Assembly: GCA_017591395.1 (NCBI GenBank)
Contig: WEDG01000464.1
Span: 124,001 to 188,000, forward strand
Source: Schistocephalus solidus
Lineage: Eukaryota > Platyhelminthes > Cestoda > Diphyllobothriidea > Diphyllobothriidae
DNA: 64,000 nucleotides
Direction of reading: 5' to 3'
Every line of letters starts with the position of its first letter. Within the stretch, counting starts at the first letter, position 1. The position numbers and the translations under genes were made by a program. The notes beneath the pieces are model-generated. The model was not told the origin of the DNA. It ran no database searches and worked only from the letters and a program-made list of their open reading frames with translations. Positions 11,780-22,225 of this stretch are shown piece after piece.

Positions 11780-12088
11780 TCAGGATCTTCCCAAGCTCCT
11801 CCTCGATACTTTCGGCCGAGCAAATTTTTCTAGCCCTTGCGCTAAGCAACGGACTAGATTGCGTTTCTGTTGGAGAGGTACGAAACTGCCAAAGTTCGTA
11901 TATTGCCTAGACCAGGTTTTCTTTCGACAAACGCTTCTTCGGATGCTTCCGTCAGGTCTTCTGCTTAGAAGAACATCTAAGAAAGGGAGTGAACCTGCTC
12001 TTTCTATCTCCAACGTTAATTTAATCGATGGATATGCTTGGTTTACAGTGTTTAGGAGTTCTTCTACATTTGTTTCTTCTGTGACCAT
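11780..12088 (-). pseudogene. Penelope-like reverse transcriptase, C-terminal part
   Basis: 102 open codons contain VEELLNTVNQAYPSIKLTLE, LPFLDVLLSRRPDGSIRRSV and YTNFGSFVPLQQKRNLVRCL, the typical Penelope sequence just after the catalytic YVDD box. It continues the frame of RYVDAIL at about 12100, where the second catalytic Asp has become Ala. Downstream it is separated from the GIY-YIG domain by a stop. Confidence 0.75.
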
Positions 12089-14510
12089 TGCAAGATGGCG
12101 TCGACGTATCGGCCGTTATGTCTTAGAATATTGATCTGTCCGCTTAGCTGAAATGTCTCCAGCTTGCCCATAAAGATATCGGCTTGAAGAGGTCCAAGTG
12201 GCGAACCCATAGCAATGCCGTCTATTTGTCTGTAAATCTAGTTGTCAAAAAGGAACTGCACATTTAACGTGCATCGTAGTAATAATTCTTTCAGTGCATT
12301 TTTCAGTATTCCTATTTCTTACTTACTGGTCAATAGGAATTAACAGAGGTAATCGACTGTCTTAGTGACAGGGGCGTTTGAAAAAAGTGATGTGACATCC
12401 AAAGATAGCATCCTTGTGCCATTTAAGTTAAGATGGTTGACGTTTTCAATATATTCGAAGGTATCTCGGTAGCAACGTGGCGCTAGGTTACGTTGTACAG
12501 GCTTTAGTTTCACTGCTAACCAATTTGCTGTGGTATGGTAAGATCAAAATAGATAATTACTACCGATTAATTATCCTTAGGAAGAGAGGTAAGGAGATTA
12601 AGAAAATACATGTGGCAGGTTTCACAAGAGCCGTCCGGTAAAAAGCCGTGTTGGGAAAAGTTGATAATTTGATTGCTTATGCAAAAATTCTGTGATTTGT
12701 TTTGCAAATAGTTTTTCGAAGAGTTTAGCAAGAGAGGGTGTTTTATGAACACCGCAATGGTTATGAATGCCAGATCAGGAACCAGATTAAAAACCTGTTA
12801 TTATAATAGACGTCATCCAATAATCGGGGAAGAAACCGTTTTCGAGAAATACTGAGAATAATTTGCTTAGTAAAGGGGGAAAAACCTTTAACTGTTTAAT
12901 AAGTGAGTTTGGAATGTTATCAGTTCCAACCGAATGCGAATTTTTTAAGGCGAGCTATTTCTTTTTGAATAAGTGAAGGCGAGAAATTAATGGTTGTTAG
13001 AAGTGAATTTGAATTTAAATGCGAAAAAGCAGAGGAAATGAGGGAGTGAGGCTAGTTTCAGGGGTAAAGTGGTTGGCAAAAAATGAATTTAACAATTCTG
13101 CCTTGTCCAAATCCTCGGAAACGAATCTTTTGTTACAGTGGAGTACGGGCGGAGTAACATTCAGATGCTTAGCCGATGACCGAACACGGAGGATTTGAGC
13201 AACAGATTTGGATAAATTGGCATCACTTAGTACCCGAGACACCCTATGCTTATCTCGCGTGAAGGTAATTTTCGATGCTAATTCAAATATTTGTGCAAAC
13301 CTTATGTAAACTGACAAAGAGCTTTTAGCTGGATCTTTAAGCTGCTTCCATATTTTTTTCAGTCTGTGTTGGAGAAAATGTGGAACAGTAGATAAAAAGC
13401 TGTATTTGAGTTAAAAATCTTAAACGAGATAAAAGCCTAGATTTTTACTGTGAGGATCTGCAAGAGCTTAAGAAAAGATTTTGGATCGTTGATTGAAAAT
13501 ATACTAAGCCCATCTAGAGTGCTTACGAAATTATTTATTAATTCATGGCTTTTGTTAGCAAAGTCGAGGTTTTTGCATTATCACGATGGACATTTATAAT
13601 GAGAGGGTTGACATCATATGTAAAAATTTAATCAAAATGTTGTCATTTCTAGTCACTGAACTGACCAGTTGGGACGTGTTTGAAGTTTCTGAAGTTTTGG
13701 CGGAGAGGATTTTGTCTGGCTGTCAATGTATGGCTGATTAAAATCACCCACGATTATTTTGACATCAAAATGAGTCCCTGCAACTTTTTCAAAGAGTTCA
13801 CAGAGCTCGCTTTCATTGCCAGAATAACACGGAGGATTATAGACACAGCCAACTACCGCTTTTTTTATTGTGCGTGAGGATGACTGAAGCAAAGCATTCA
13901 TTTCCAGAAAAGGACGAAATGCTCAGCTGGAAAGGGAAATGTACAAAGGATGACTTAATATAAAGGAGGCAACCACAGCCAGGTTTTTCAGCGTGGTCGT
14001 GTCGGTACACATTGAAATTATCTATATTGGGCGTCGAGTCAGAAATAAGAGACTGAGCCCTGGATTCAGTGATGCACAACACTTCTGGATCAAGCTCAAA
14101 GGCTACTGTTCTAAGATCAGCCATCTTATTTACAACTGGTCTCGCATTGAGTGAAACTAAGCTGAGTGTATTTTATGGGCTGCAGGTTACGCTCATCCGT
14201 ATCTATGAAAAAGGAAGATTTAGTGGCAAGGAGGAAACCTGGAGAGAAGAAACAAAAGGGGGGAAACTAAATTGATCTGGTCTTCAATTTGTTCGGATAT
14301 CTCCGCCTTTTAAATCACTCAACGGATTCTGCAGGCATCAAGGGAGTATCTAGCTGCACCTTCCGCACTTCGGTGCTGATTCATGTGACTTCCGCGAAGC
14401 CTCCCGTTGGACCCCTCCAAGGGCGACAGTTTTTTCTCCTTTATATCACTGTGAGTTTTCTTTTCACTGTCTGATCTTTTTCAACTATGCTCCAGCTAAT
14501 TAACTAATAT

Positions 14511-14612
14511 CAATTAGCCTCGCAAACATATCGAGCTACTATTTTTTGATACCACAAATCGCATGTACAAATAGGGAATTCAAAGTTTACTCACCTACAT
14601 CTCCCTCAAATA
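14511..14612 (+). mobile_element. LINE 3' terminal fragment (family I)
   Basis: A 3' end only: AATAGGGAATTCAAAG...ACATCTCCCTC followed by (AAAT)n. The AGGGA/UCCCU layout matches the 3' ends at 615-655 (family G) and 10225-10300 (family A). It meets the reverse-oriented tail of C1 tail-to-tail at the (AAAT)n tract. Confidence 0.45.
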
Positions 14613-14828
14613 AATAAATAAATTGTATATTTAAGGCCCAGAGGGCCCCATCATTACAAACTTAGTACCATGGTTTAAATAAATACAAAGTGGATAATTG
14701 CTGCACTATGTGAGCATCCATATGAACAGCAGAAATGAGTAGTATGGTAAACATATCCGATTCAAAAAGATTTGCCATTTTTAAAACAAAAGTCAACAAT
14801 CGTTGGCATATACGGTGAACTCGAAAAG

Positions 14829-14917
14829 AAGCAGTAAAAAAAACTCCTAGGGTTAAATCGGAGGCGGAGTTCGGCGAGCCGCCCATTTTAAAAAAATAGG
14901 AGAAAAAAAACTGCTTC
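14829..14917 (-). other. ENE-like U-loop hairpin (family C)
   Basis: GAAGCAGT, U-tract, CTCCTA ... TAGGAG, U-tract, ACTGCTTC on the minus strand. The outer helix has 8 perfect pairs, longer than in family B, and is followed inside by two facing U-tracts of about 7-8 and the inner CUCCUA/UAGGAG helix. Confidence 0.6.
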
Positions 14918-15395
14918 ACTAAATAATTAATAGCTAAATGCAATGGGAAATTATTGTGATGTTGCTGACTGCGTATGAGGGTTCGGGACGCTCCTTGTCG
15001 GGTAAGAGGTAATATAGCAGTCAGAGCTACTGTTTATGAACACCAGTGGAGGTGAGAGAGGACGAACTCATCGTAGACAACATGGTGGAAACGAAGAGGG
15101 GACAGTAGAGGTCACGAGATCATCATCGAGATGCAAACTTGCTGACTGTATAGTCCATCACCAAAGAGGCGAAACCATCAGAACCCACCTCGATCATCAA
15201 CAGATCCTGGAGACTATCGTCAGGGTTGCAAATTCGAAGGAAAGTATCAAGGTTGTCAAGAGTTGGCAATGCTAGTTTAAAAGGAGGGGAAGAAAAAGTG
15301 AATGCAAAGATTGACTCTGCAGAGGATGATGGAAAATATAATAAGAGACCCATATAATATCAAGGGAGCTGCCTCAAATACCAGAAGGACCCTTT

Positions 15396-15902
15396 TCAAA
15401 ATCCAAAAGTGGCGAGTTTGGGAAAGAAACAGACAATAAGGACTTTATATCTTCCGAAGTTAAATGTTTGCGTAATTTTTGTTTTGAAAATAGCTAATGT
15501 AGACGACAACCTAATTTGCAGTGGTAGATTATTCCATATGAAAGCATATTTGGAGGCAAAAAACTGAGACCGGTTGGTTGTGGAGCTAAGGGGTGGTGAA
15601 AAGATCATGGAGGAATTACGAGTGGCATAGGGTCGATTTACCGGAGTGAGAGCGTTAATTCATGGGATATTTGGGCTAGAATTAACGCGAAACAGGAAGC
15701 AGAGACCAGTTTCGAGTCTTCTTACCCACAGAAATTTAATGTTTGCTAACTGGCATCTATCCGTATAAGAGAAACTGGATCCAGGAAGAGAAAATAGTTT
15801 TCGAGTAAAAACCCTCTGAACTTTTTCAATCTTACTGCGGTCAGAGGCGTTCATCAGCCCAAATAGGGAACAGCAGTATTCGAGGATAGGAAGAACAAAC
15901 AT
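15396..15902 (-). pseudogene. Family C ORF2, RT thumb and C-terminal tail
   Basis: Two pieces. 15902-15660 has LPILEYCCSLFGLMNASDRSKIEKVQ and LANIKFLWVRRLETGLCFLFRVN. 15608-15396 has SQFFASKYAFIWNNLPLQIRL with ...FKTKITQTFNF. The order SLF...KIEKVQ...RRLE...FLWNNLP is the usual C-terminus of CR1/Jockey-type ORF2. The two pieces are in different frames. Confidence 0.7.
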
Positions 15903-16065
15903 GCGGTATAGGTTTAACTTTATTTCCGGAAGGAAGAAATTATGTGATATAAAACCACATATCTGTGCAGCCTTTGCAGAAATTCGATCTGCATGAGGCG
16001 ATAATGCTAGCTTATTCGTGTAACTTAGACCTAAGTCTTTTATGGTTGAGCGTTCTAAAAGTGTA

Positions 16066-16599
16066 CTATTTTTGAAATACTAGGGTCCAGGAAGCTTGGC
16101 GGGGCCAAAACACATGAAAAACTGCTCTTGGATGGAGAAAATTCCATCTGCCAAGTACAGCTCCAACGTGAGAGCATAAGTAGATCAGTGTTGATTTTGT
16201 CAACGCAACTATTAGCAGTGTCTTTAGAAAATGAATAAATGCACTTGAGATCGTCAGCGTAAACGAAATTTTTGTGAATTTGTGAGTAAAAGTGGAAATT
16301 TCGTTAATGTACAGAATGAAGAGAAGGGGACCTAGAACGGTGCCTTGAAAAACGCCACTCGTGATCGGTTGAGGCGTCGAATAGCTATTACCTACTAGGA
16401 CCTTCTGGCTGTGGTTAGACAAGTAGGAACCAATGAAGTCAAGGAGAGAAGGCCGGATGCCGAGGGCTTCCAGTTTCACTAGAAGACGTCTGTGCGGTAC
16501 CTTGTCAAAGGCTTTGCTCAGGTCAAAGTAGATCACAACCACTGACTGTTGCTCGTTACCAAGGGAAGTGACGAGGTTAAGAAAAGCTAAGTGACACAC
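16066..16599 (-). pseudogene. Family C ORF2, reverse transcriptase core
   Basis: 177 codons: VIYFDLSKAFDKVPHRRLLVKL (motif A), FIGSYLSNHSQKV, ITSGVFQGTVLGPLLFILYINEIS (usually GV.QGT). The motif C region (usually YADD) is lost to a frameshift after FTKI: the reading becomes SFTLTISSAF. This copy therefore lacks a readable second catalytic Asp pair in frame. Confidence 0.75.
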
Positions 16600-16640
16600 T
16601 TCGCATGATCTCCCAGGTAGAAAACCATATTGTGAGTCGC

Positions 16641-17507
16641 TTAAAAGCTTATTTTCTTGGCAAAAGTCGAGAATTTGATTAAAAATAATTTTTCAAGAAG
16701 TTTTGCGAGAGCTGGGGTTTTGTGAACGCCTCGATAATTATTTACGTCCGAACGAGATCCCGACTTGAAGACAGGAAGAATAATAAATGTCTTCCATAAG
16801 TCAGGAAAGAATCCGTTTAAAAGATAAACTGAGAATATATGGCTAAGCAATCGGGGAAAGCTCGGCACTCTCTTAATAACTGAGTTTGGAATACCGTCAG
16901 TTCCCGAAGAGTGCGAGTTTTTCAGACGAATTATTTGCTTACGAATTAGTTCTAAGGAGAAATCAATAGTGCTGATAACATTCAATAAGGATGCCTGAAA
17001 CGTCGGAACCGCTTCAGATTCCATCGTAAGATGATTTGGAAAGAACGCACTAAACAGTTTTGCCTTGTCAGAGTCTTTCAGAACGAAGTTCTTGTCTTCA
17101 TTTAGTAATGGAGGAATTTCATAACCTCGTTTGGAAGAGGATCGACGGCGGAACAGTTGAGCAACAGATTTTGCAGAGTTTGGCTCACTGAGTGCGCAAG
17201 AATCCCTCTGTCTGTCATGTGCAAGACGAATCTTAGAGGCTAATTCAAAAATCTCTGCGATCCTTAGATGTACAGATAACGAGCTAGTATATTGATCTTT
17301 CAACTGCTTCTTCAATTTCTTTAGTCGTGGCAAAAGAAAGTGAGGAACGGTTGATTCCGAGACGTAGGGCTTGACTATTTTGGTTGGCACAAGCTTCAGG
17401 ATGTTATTTGAAACATCTGACACGAAGTCACAAAGACTTGCTGCGTCGCTCGTGGAGGAGAGATTCTGCCAGTCCAATGAGTCAAAAAAGTTACTAATTA
17501 AGCTCAT
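16641..17507 (-). pseudogene. Family C ORF2, EN-RT linker and RT N-terminal motifs
   Basis: 288 codons. The linker has VPHFLLPRLKKLKKQLKDQY and HLRIAEIFELASKIRLAHD. RT motifs follow: KNSHSSGTDGIPNSVIKRV, PDLWKTFIILPVFKSGSRSDVNNYRGV and ALAKLLEKLF. It continues into the RT core at 16599 after a frame change. Confidence 0.75.
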
Positions 17508-17584
17508 ATCTGCGAGGTCAAAAGCATGATAGGTACGAACGGCACTAACCTTTTTCGATGAAACAATCGGAAGGCAACAGTGAA

Positions 17585-18232
17585 TTAGTTTATGGTCACT
17601 TTGGAAGAGGCCCTGCTTAAAATCAACGACGAGGGTGCAATGTCATTTGTGAAAATCAGGTCTAAAATATGCTTTTCTCTCGTTGAAGAACGGACAAGCT
17701 GGGACCAATTAGAAAAATTAATCGTATCGAGGAAAGGCTGAAATCTGGGTGGACAAACGTTTGAAATCCAGTCAATTTCAGGAAAATTAAAGTCCCCAGC
17801 GATTATTTTAATGTTAAAATTGGACTTCGAAATCAATTTAAAAATTTCACAAAGTTTTGCATCATTGGATGATGAATTAGGCGGGTTGTAAATACATCCG
17901 AGAATCGCCTTTTGCCTGGACGACAGGATAATGGATGCGAAGCAGTAATTACCAGAGAATGACGTAACATCTAGATCAAACGGGAAGTTCTTAAATGAAG
18001 CTTTTAATATAGAAGACAACCACCACCACGCTTACTAATGCGGTCTTGACGGTAGAGATCGTACTGGTCTATGACAAGCAAAGAGTCGGAAATTAAAGGG
18101 ATGGGTCCAAGATTCAGTTACGCATAAAACATCGGGCATTAGCTCGAAAGCAATGGCTCTCAGTTGCGCCATCTTATTTAAAACAGATCTAGCATTAAGT
18201 AATATGACATCTAGCGTAGTTCGAGTATCCAA
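17585..18232 (-). pseudogene. Family C ORF2, endonuclease domain
   Basis: Start region 18232-18035: TTLDVILLNARSVLNKM (the N motif), then FELMPDVLCVTESW (catalytic Glu). A frameshift follows, and 18019-17585 holds AILGCIYNPPNSS, IKIIAGDFNFPEIDW and ILDLIFTNDI. The final SDH motif is degraded. This is an APE-like LINE endonuclease. Confidence 0.75.
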
Positions 18233-18245
18233 ACTAGGGTTATCG

Positions 18246-19599
18246 TTACTTATAAAAAGGAAGACTTGGTGGTGGGGAAGTAAACTGTAGAGAGGTAGGT
18301 GCTGGCGGAAAGTAAAATGGCTGCTGTCTACAATCAGCTAAGCTGTTACTGCTAACTAAATTAGGATTATTATAGAGAAACATATTTGGGTGGTATCCAT
18401 TGAGAGGAAGGCTATTTTCTGCGTTAGCGAAAGTAGGAGGCCTATAAATAGGATTTTGAGGAATATAGGAATAATATGGGGGGAGAATAAGATTTGAAAA
18501 CGGAACAAATTGTTTTGGAAAACTGGTACCGTAAGGGGTAGGGTTAAATAATGGGGCAGCCTGAGAAATTGATTGGTTGGGATAATTGCTAAGGAAATTT
18601 TGGGTATGTATGGTAGCTGCTGGAGGGTTAGGAGGTTTCCCAACTTTAATAACATTTGTCTTTTTGGAACTTAAGTTTGGAGCATCCTTTGACTTGCCCA
18701 GGTTTTTGATAAGTTTATTAGATTGGACAGCTGAGACCGGAGTGGATAGCGTGGAACGGGAACGAGGTGGACTTGACCCAGTATTGTTGACTAAGGCAAC
18801 AGTAGGAATACAAGAAAAACTACGTTGAAACGGAGAAGCAGTCGGTCTTGGCACTTTAGATGGAGTTACTGACATTAAAGGTGGGCTTACGACATGGCTG
18901 ATAGCTACTGAAGTTAAGGTTTTTGAACCGAGCACTATAGGAGATTGCTGTATCGTCTCGTTATGGTTTGCATAACCATGACCAGACTTATGGATAATCG
19001 ATTGAGAGGCCGAAGACCTATGCAAGAGGTGATACACATTCCTTCGCTCCATCGGTGTAAGATCCCGACAAAGGAAACATTTTGCCTCTTCTAGATAACG
19101 AGAAATGCGACCTCATTGTGCAAAAATGGAGTCCACCTCGATTGGTGAAAAAAGGGTGACTAATAAAGGTGGATTTTGCTACGTGAGGAGAGGCGTTTGG
19201 CTTCCGCTATTTTGTAGTTGAAACCGCACGAGTACATGAAGTTTAAGGCAACGTCAATGGGTCGTCTTTCCCGTGAAACATTTTTTAAAAGAAAATTATA
19301 ATTTCGTTTCTGTCGGTCGGATGTTCCAGTGGCAACCAAATGGACGAGAGAATCCAGACGCTGACATTCCTGAGAGGGAAGAGCAGAGATGTCACCGTCG
19401 AATAAGTTCCCCAGTATAGAGAGAACTGATCCAAATTTAACATAAAATCATTACAGTTTTGTAAAGCAGAGAGATCAAGCTGCTTAGCTTTAACGATTGG
19501 TTGCATATGCATATCACTGCTGTGACTACTTGATGCAACCAAGCAACGCTTCGGTGCAATGGCTGAGAGCTTGCGACGAGCCGAGATTTTCATTCTCAT
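18246..19599 (-). pseudogene. Family C ORF1, Pro/Asn/Ser-rich with conserved N-terminal region
   Basis: The C-terminal 268 codons (19052-18246) are low-complexity Pro/Asn/Ser/Tyr-rich, ending in repeated short motifs such as NPIYRPPTF, LPLNGYHPNMFLYNNP and LQFTSPPPSLPF. The N-terminal piece (19599-19285) has IVKAKQLDLSALQNCNDFML, matched by family B at 22140 (KKLDLDALENFKNFM). In between, decayed sequence around 19130-19260 matches B YSYGFNFKVA.AKRLSS. No zinc knuckle or RRM was recognised. The composition suggests a disordered RNA-binding protein, which is inference. Confidence 0.6.
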
Positions 19600-19690
19600 T
19601 TTTGCTAGGAGGCTTTAATTTGGTCAAACTTAGGAAAAAGCAGTCGAATAATATTCTTCGAAAAATATTTTTTCCAAAATTTTAACTAAG

Positions 19691-20516
19691 GACCTTTATA
19701 CGTGCTTGAGAGACTTCTTAGTATAACAGATCCACCTGACTAATAACGAGGCTATATCGGTTGAATGCGTTGACTATAAAGGTTTACACCTGTAGAAGTG
19801 GACGAGCACCACAGGTATAAGCAGTTGATAGTGTTAAAATTGAAAAGTTTTTATCAAAATATACTGATACTGATACAATTTGTCCTAATGTTACTGTTCG
19901 AAGAACTACGATTCTTGTACAACGGCATATTTCGATGAAAACAATAGAACGGAAGGCTATATTGTGGCGTGGGAAAGATAGGGGGGAATAGAAATGAGAT
20001 TTTGAGGGAAGTTGGAATAAATTTGCGGAAAACGTGCATTTGAAAAAGGAATAAATGATTTCGAAAAACTGGTAACATAATAAGAAGGCTTAATTATTTG
20101 GGGATTTCGGACATATTTTGGGTTGGGAAAGATGCTAACGTTAGCGTTCACATCTGTTCTGGATGCTGAGGTGTTGGCAGGTTTCCCATCGGTAATGACT
20201 ACCGATTTTAATGCCTGGCTTAGCCAATGATTAAGATTTTCTGGGAGTTTTCTTAGGTTTACTAGATTTGGCAGCTATAGCAGGCGTGGTTTGCTTGGGA
20301 GGAGAAATAAGTGGCGTTGACACGATTTCAGTCTAACCAGGAACAAGGTGAACGGGTGAAGATTCAGCTAGAATCGAAATTCCTCGCGATCCGGAAGGCC
20401 GTGCGCTTGCATTAGCTAGAAGACAAACCTGTGAGATAACTTTTTGTATTGTATGTGTAGACCTAGGCTTCTCGTTTGCTAATGAGGATGAAACCCGACT
20501 TTCCATTGCGGTTTTA
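19691..20516 (-). mobile_element. Family B ORF1 fragment
   Basis: The reverse strand encodes the family B Pro-rich ORF1: ANVSIFPNPKYVRNPQIIKP with SFSKSFIPFSNARFPQIYSNF (20151-19957), in broken frames upstream to 20516. It corresponds to 23890-24330 of B1 (VSIFPNPKSVQNPQIINPSN). There is no ORF2 part. Confidence 0.6.
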
Positions 20517-20524
20517 TTCCTACA

Positions 20525-21735
20525 GATAAATAACTAAATAAATAATTAATTGTATATTTAAGGCCCAGAGAGCCCCGTCATTTCAAACTTAGTATCGCGG
20601 TATAAATAAATACAAAGTGGATAATTGCTGCTCTATGTGAGCAGCCATATTAACAGCAGAAATTAACAATATGGTAGTCATATCCGATTCAGAACGATTT
20701 GCCATTTTCAAAACAATAGACAACAATCTTTAACATAAACGGTGAAAAAGAAAAGAAGCGGTTAAAAAAACTCCTACGGTTAAATCAGAGGCGGAGTTCA
20801 GCGAGTCGCCAATTTAAAAAAAAATAGGAGAAAAAAACTGCTTCACTAAAACATTAATAGCTAGGTGCAATGGGATAGATCTGTGATGATGCTGACAACG
20901 TATGAGGGTTCGGAACGCTCCTTGTCGTGTGAGAGATAATATAGCAGTCAGAGCTACTGTTTGTAACCACCAGTGGAGGTGAGAGAGGATTGACTCATCG
21001 TGGACACCAGGGTCAAAACGAAGACGGGACAGTAGAGGTCATGAGATCATCATTAAGATGCGACCTTGCCAACTGCATAGTCCACCAATCAAAGAGGCAA
21101 GACTATCAGAACCCGCCTTGATCCTCAACTGAACCTGGAGACCATCGTCGGGGTTGCAAAAGTGGAGGAAAGTACCAAGGTTGTCAAGACTTGGCGATGC
21201 TAGTTTAAAATGAGGGGGGGCAAAAAGTAACTGCAACGATTGACTCTGCAGAGGATGATGTACATATAATAAGAGATCAATATAAGATTGACTCTGCAGA
21301 GGATGATGGATATATAATAAGAGACCATTATAATATCAAGGGTACTGCCTCAAATACCAGGAGGACCCTTTTTCGAAATCCAAAAAGTTGCGTGTTAGGA
21401 AGGAAACAGACAATAAGGACTTTATATCTTCCGAAGTTAAATGTTTGCGTTACTTTGTTTTGAAAATAGCTAATGTGGCCGACAACCTAATTTGCAGTGG
21501 AAGATTATTCTAGGTAAAGCATATTTAGAGGCGAAAAACTGAGACCAGTTAGTTGTGGAGCTAAGGGGTGGTGAAATGATCATGGAGGAATTACGAGTGG
21601 CATAGGGTCGATCTACCAGAGTAAGAGCGTTAATTCGTGGGAGATTTGGGCTAGAGTTAACGCGAAACAGGAAGCAGAGACCGGCTTCGAGTCTTCTAAC
21701 CCATAGAAGTTTTATGTTTGGTAACTGATAAAAAG
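20525..21735 (-). mobile_element. Family C LINE 3' fragment (C2)
   Basis: The 5'-truncated C copy starts in the ORF2 tail (KLLWVRRLEAGLCFLFRVNSSPN at about 21720-21640). It includes a 3' UTR with a 48-bp tandem duplication around TTGACTCTGCAGAGGATGATG (about 21239-21335), then the U-loop hairpin and the GGGCCTTAAATATACAATT end at about 20545. Confidence 0.75.
20755..20844 (-). other. ENE-like U-loop hairpin (family C)
   Basis: GAAGCAGT, U7, CTCCTA ... TAGGAG, U7, AACCGCTTC. One A-to-G change relative to C1 weakens the outer helix by one pair. The inner helix and both U-tracts are intact. Confidence 0.55.
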
Positions 21736-22225
21736 CTGGTTTTTTTAAATATTGAGCTGAGTGCTCATGCTTAGAGAAAATAAGGTCTACTTCAATCGCC
21801 AATAACCGTTTGACCAGAATTGGTGGGTTTTTGCTACGGGAAGACAACCTTTTAGCTTACGCGACTTTAAAGTTAAAGCCGTACGAGTAAAGGAAATGAA
21901 ATGTGACGTCCAGGGGGATTTTACTCTTAGGGTCGTTTTTTAAAAGAAAGTTGAAACTTCCCTTATGTTGGTCATATGTATCGGTACTTACCATGTTTAT
22001 AAATGGCTCAAGTTTCTAGCATTGTTGAGAAGTAAGTGAAGACAACTTTCCATCAAAATGGTATCAAGGATCGTGAACAGAGAACCATTTTGAGACATAA
22101 AATTTTTGAAATTTTCCAGGGCGTCAAGGTCAAGTTTCTTCATATTTACGGTCGGTTGCTCTAGTGGAAGCTTTACGCTAAGAGGGCATTTGCGTCTAAG
22201 CACTGACTGCGGTTTCATATTGCTT
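21736..22225 (-). mobile_element. Family B/C ORF1 N-terminal fragment
   Basis: The reverse strand encodes LEQPTVNMKKLDLDALENF with KNFMSQNGSLFTILD, then in other frames DVTFHFLYSYGFNF and KRLSSRSKNPPILVKRLL. This is the best preserved copy here of the B/C ORF1 N-terminal region. It abuts the C2 tail at 21735. Confidence 0.5.

Larger units (their letters stand above)
10897..12540 (-). mobile_element. Penelope-like element fragment (RT plus GIY-YIG endonuclease)
   Basis: A Penelope-like retroelement lying inside LINE copy B5. The RT part runs right to left from about 12500: a LSLDVTSLFSNAPV motif, then GIAMGSPLGPLQADIFMGKL, then RYVDAIL where active elements have YVDD. The RT end (12088-11780) has SLPFLDVLLSRRPDGS and FVPLQQKRNLVRCLAQ. 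The GIY-YIG part is open at 11717-11031. An in-frame stop and a frame change separate the two parts. Penelope elements are telomerase-related retroelements known from flatworms. Confidence 0.8.
10801..14275 (-). mobile_element. Family B LINE copy (B5), split by a Penelope-like insertion
   Basis: Right to left: EN (14124-13653, with FELDPEVLCITESRAQS, GCGCLLYIKSSFVHF and IIVGDFNQPYID), linker (13317-13015, FELASKITFTRDKHR), RT start (about 12960-12541, SQHGFLPDGSCETCHM), and after the insertion a short RT remnant (10896-10801). Numerous frame breaks show it is old. In B3 the sequence across the insertion point is continuous (ACTTTATCGAATG...AGATCAAAA), which places the insert at about 10897-12540. 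Confidence 0.7.
14601..19690 (-). mobile_element. Family C CR1-type LINE, near full-length copy (C1)
   Basis: Right to left: ORF1 (19599-18246), EN (18232-17585), linker and RT start (17507-16641), RT core (16599-16066), thumb and C-terminus (15902-15396), 3' UTR with the U-loop hairpin (14917-14829), and a terminal GGGCCTTAAATATACAATTTATTTATT end. Families B and C are clearly relatives: they share linker (HLRI.EIFELASKIRLA), RT and ORF1 organisation. Frameshifts divide ORF2 into five pieces. Confidence 0.85.

Noticed and set aside
15036..15353. Short open frames in the family C 3' UTR (NPDDSLQDLL and similar)
   Set aside because: Similar words occur in C2 and C3, but frames shift between copies, so this reflects shared ancestry rather than coding selection as far as I can see.
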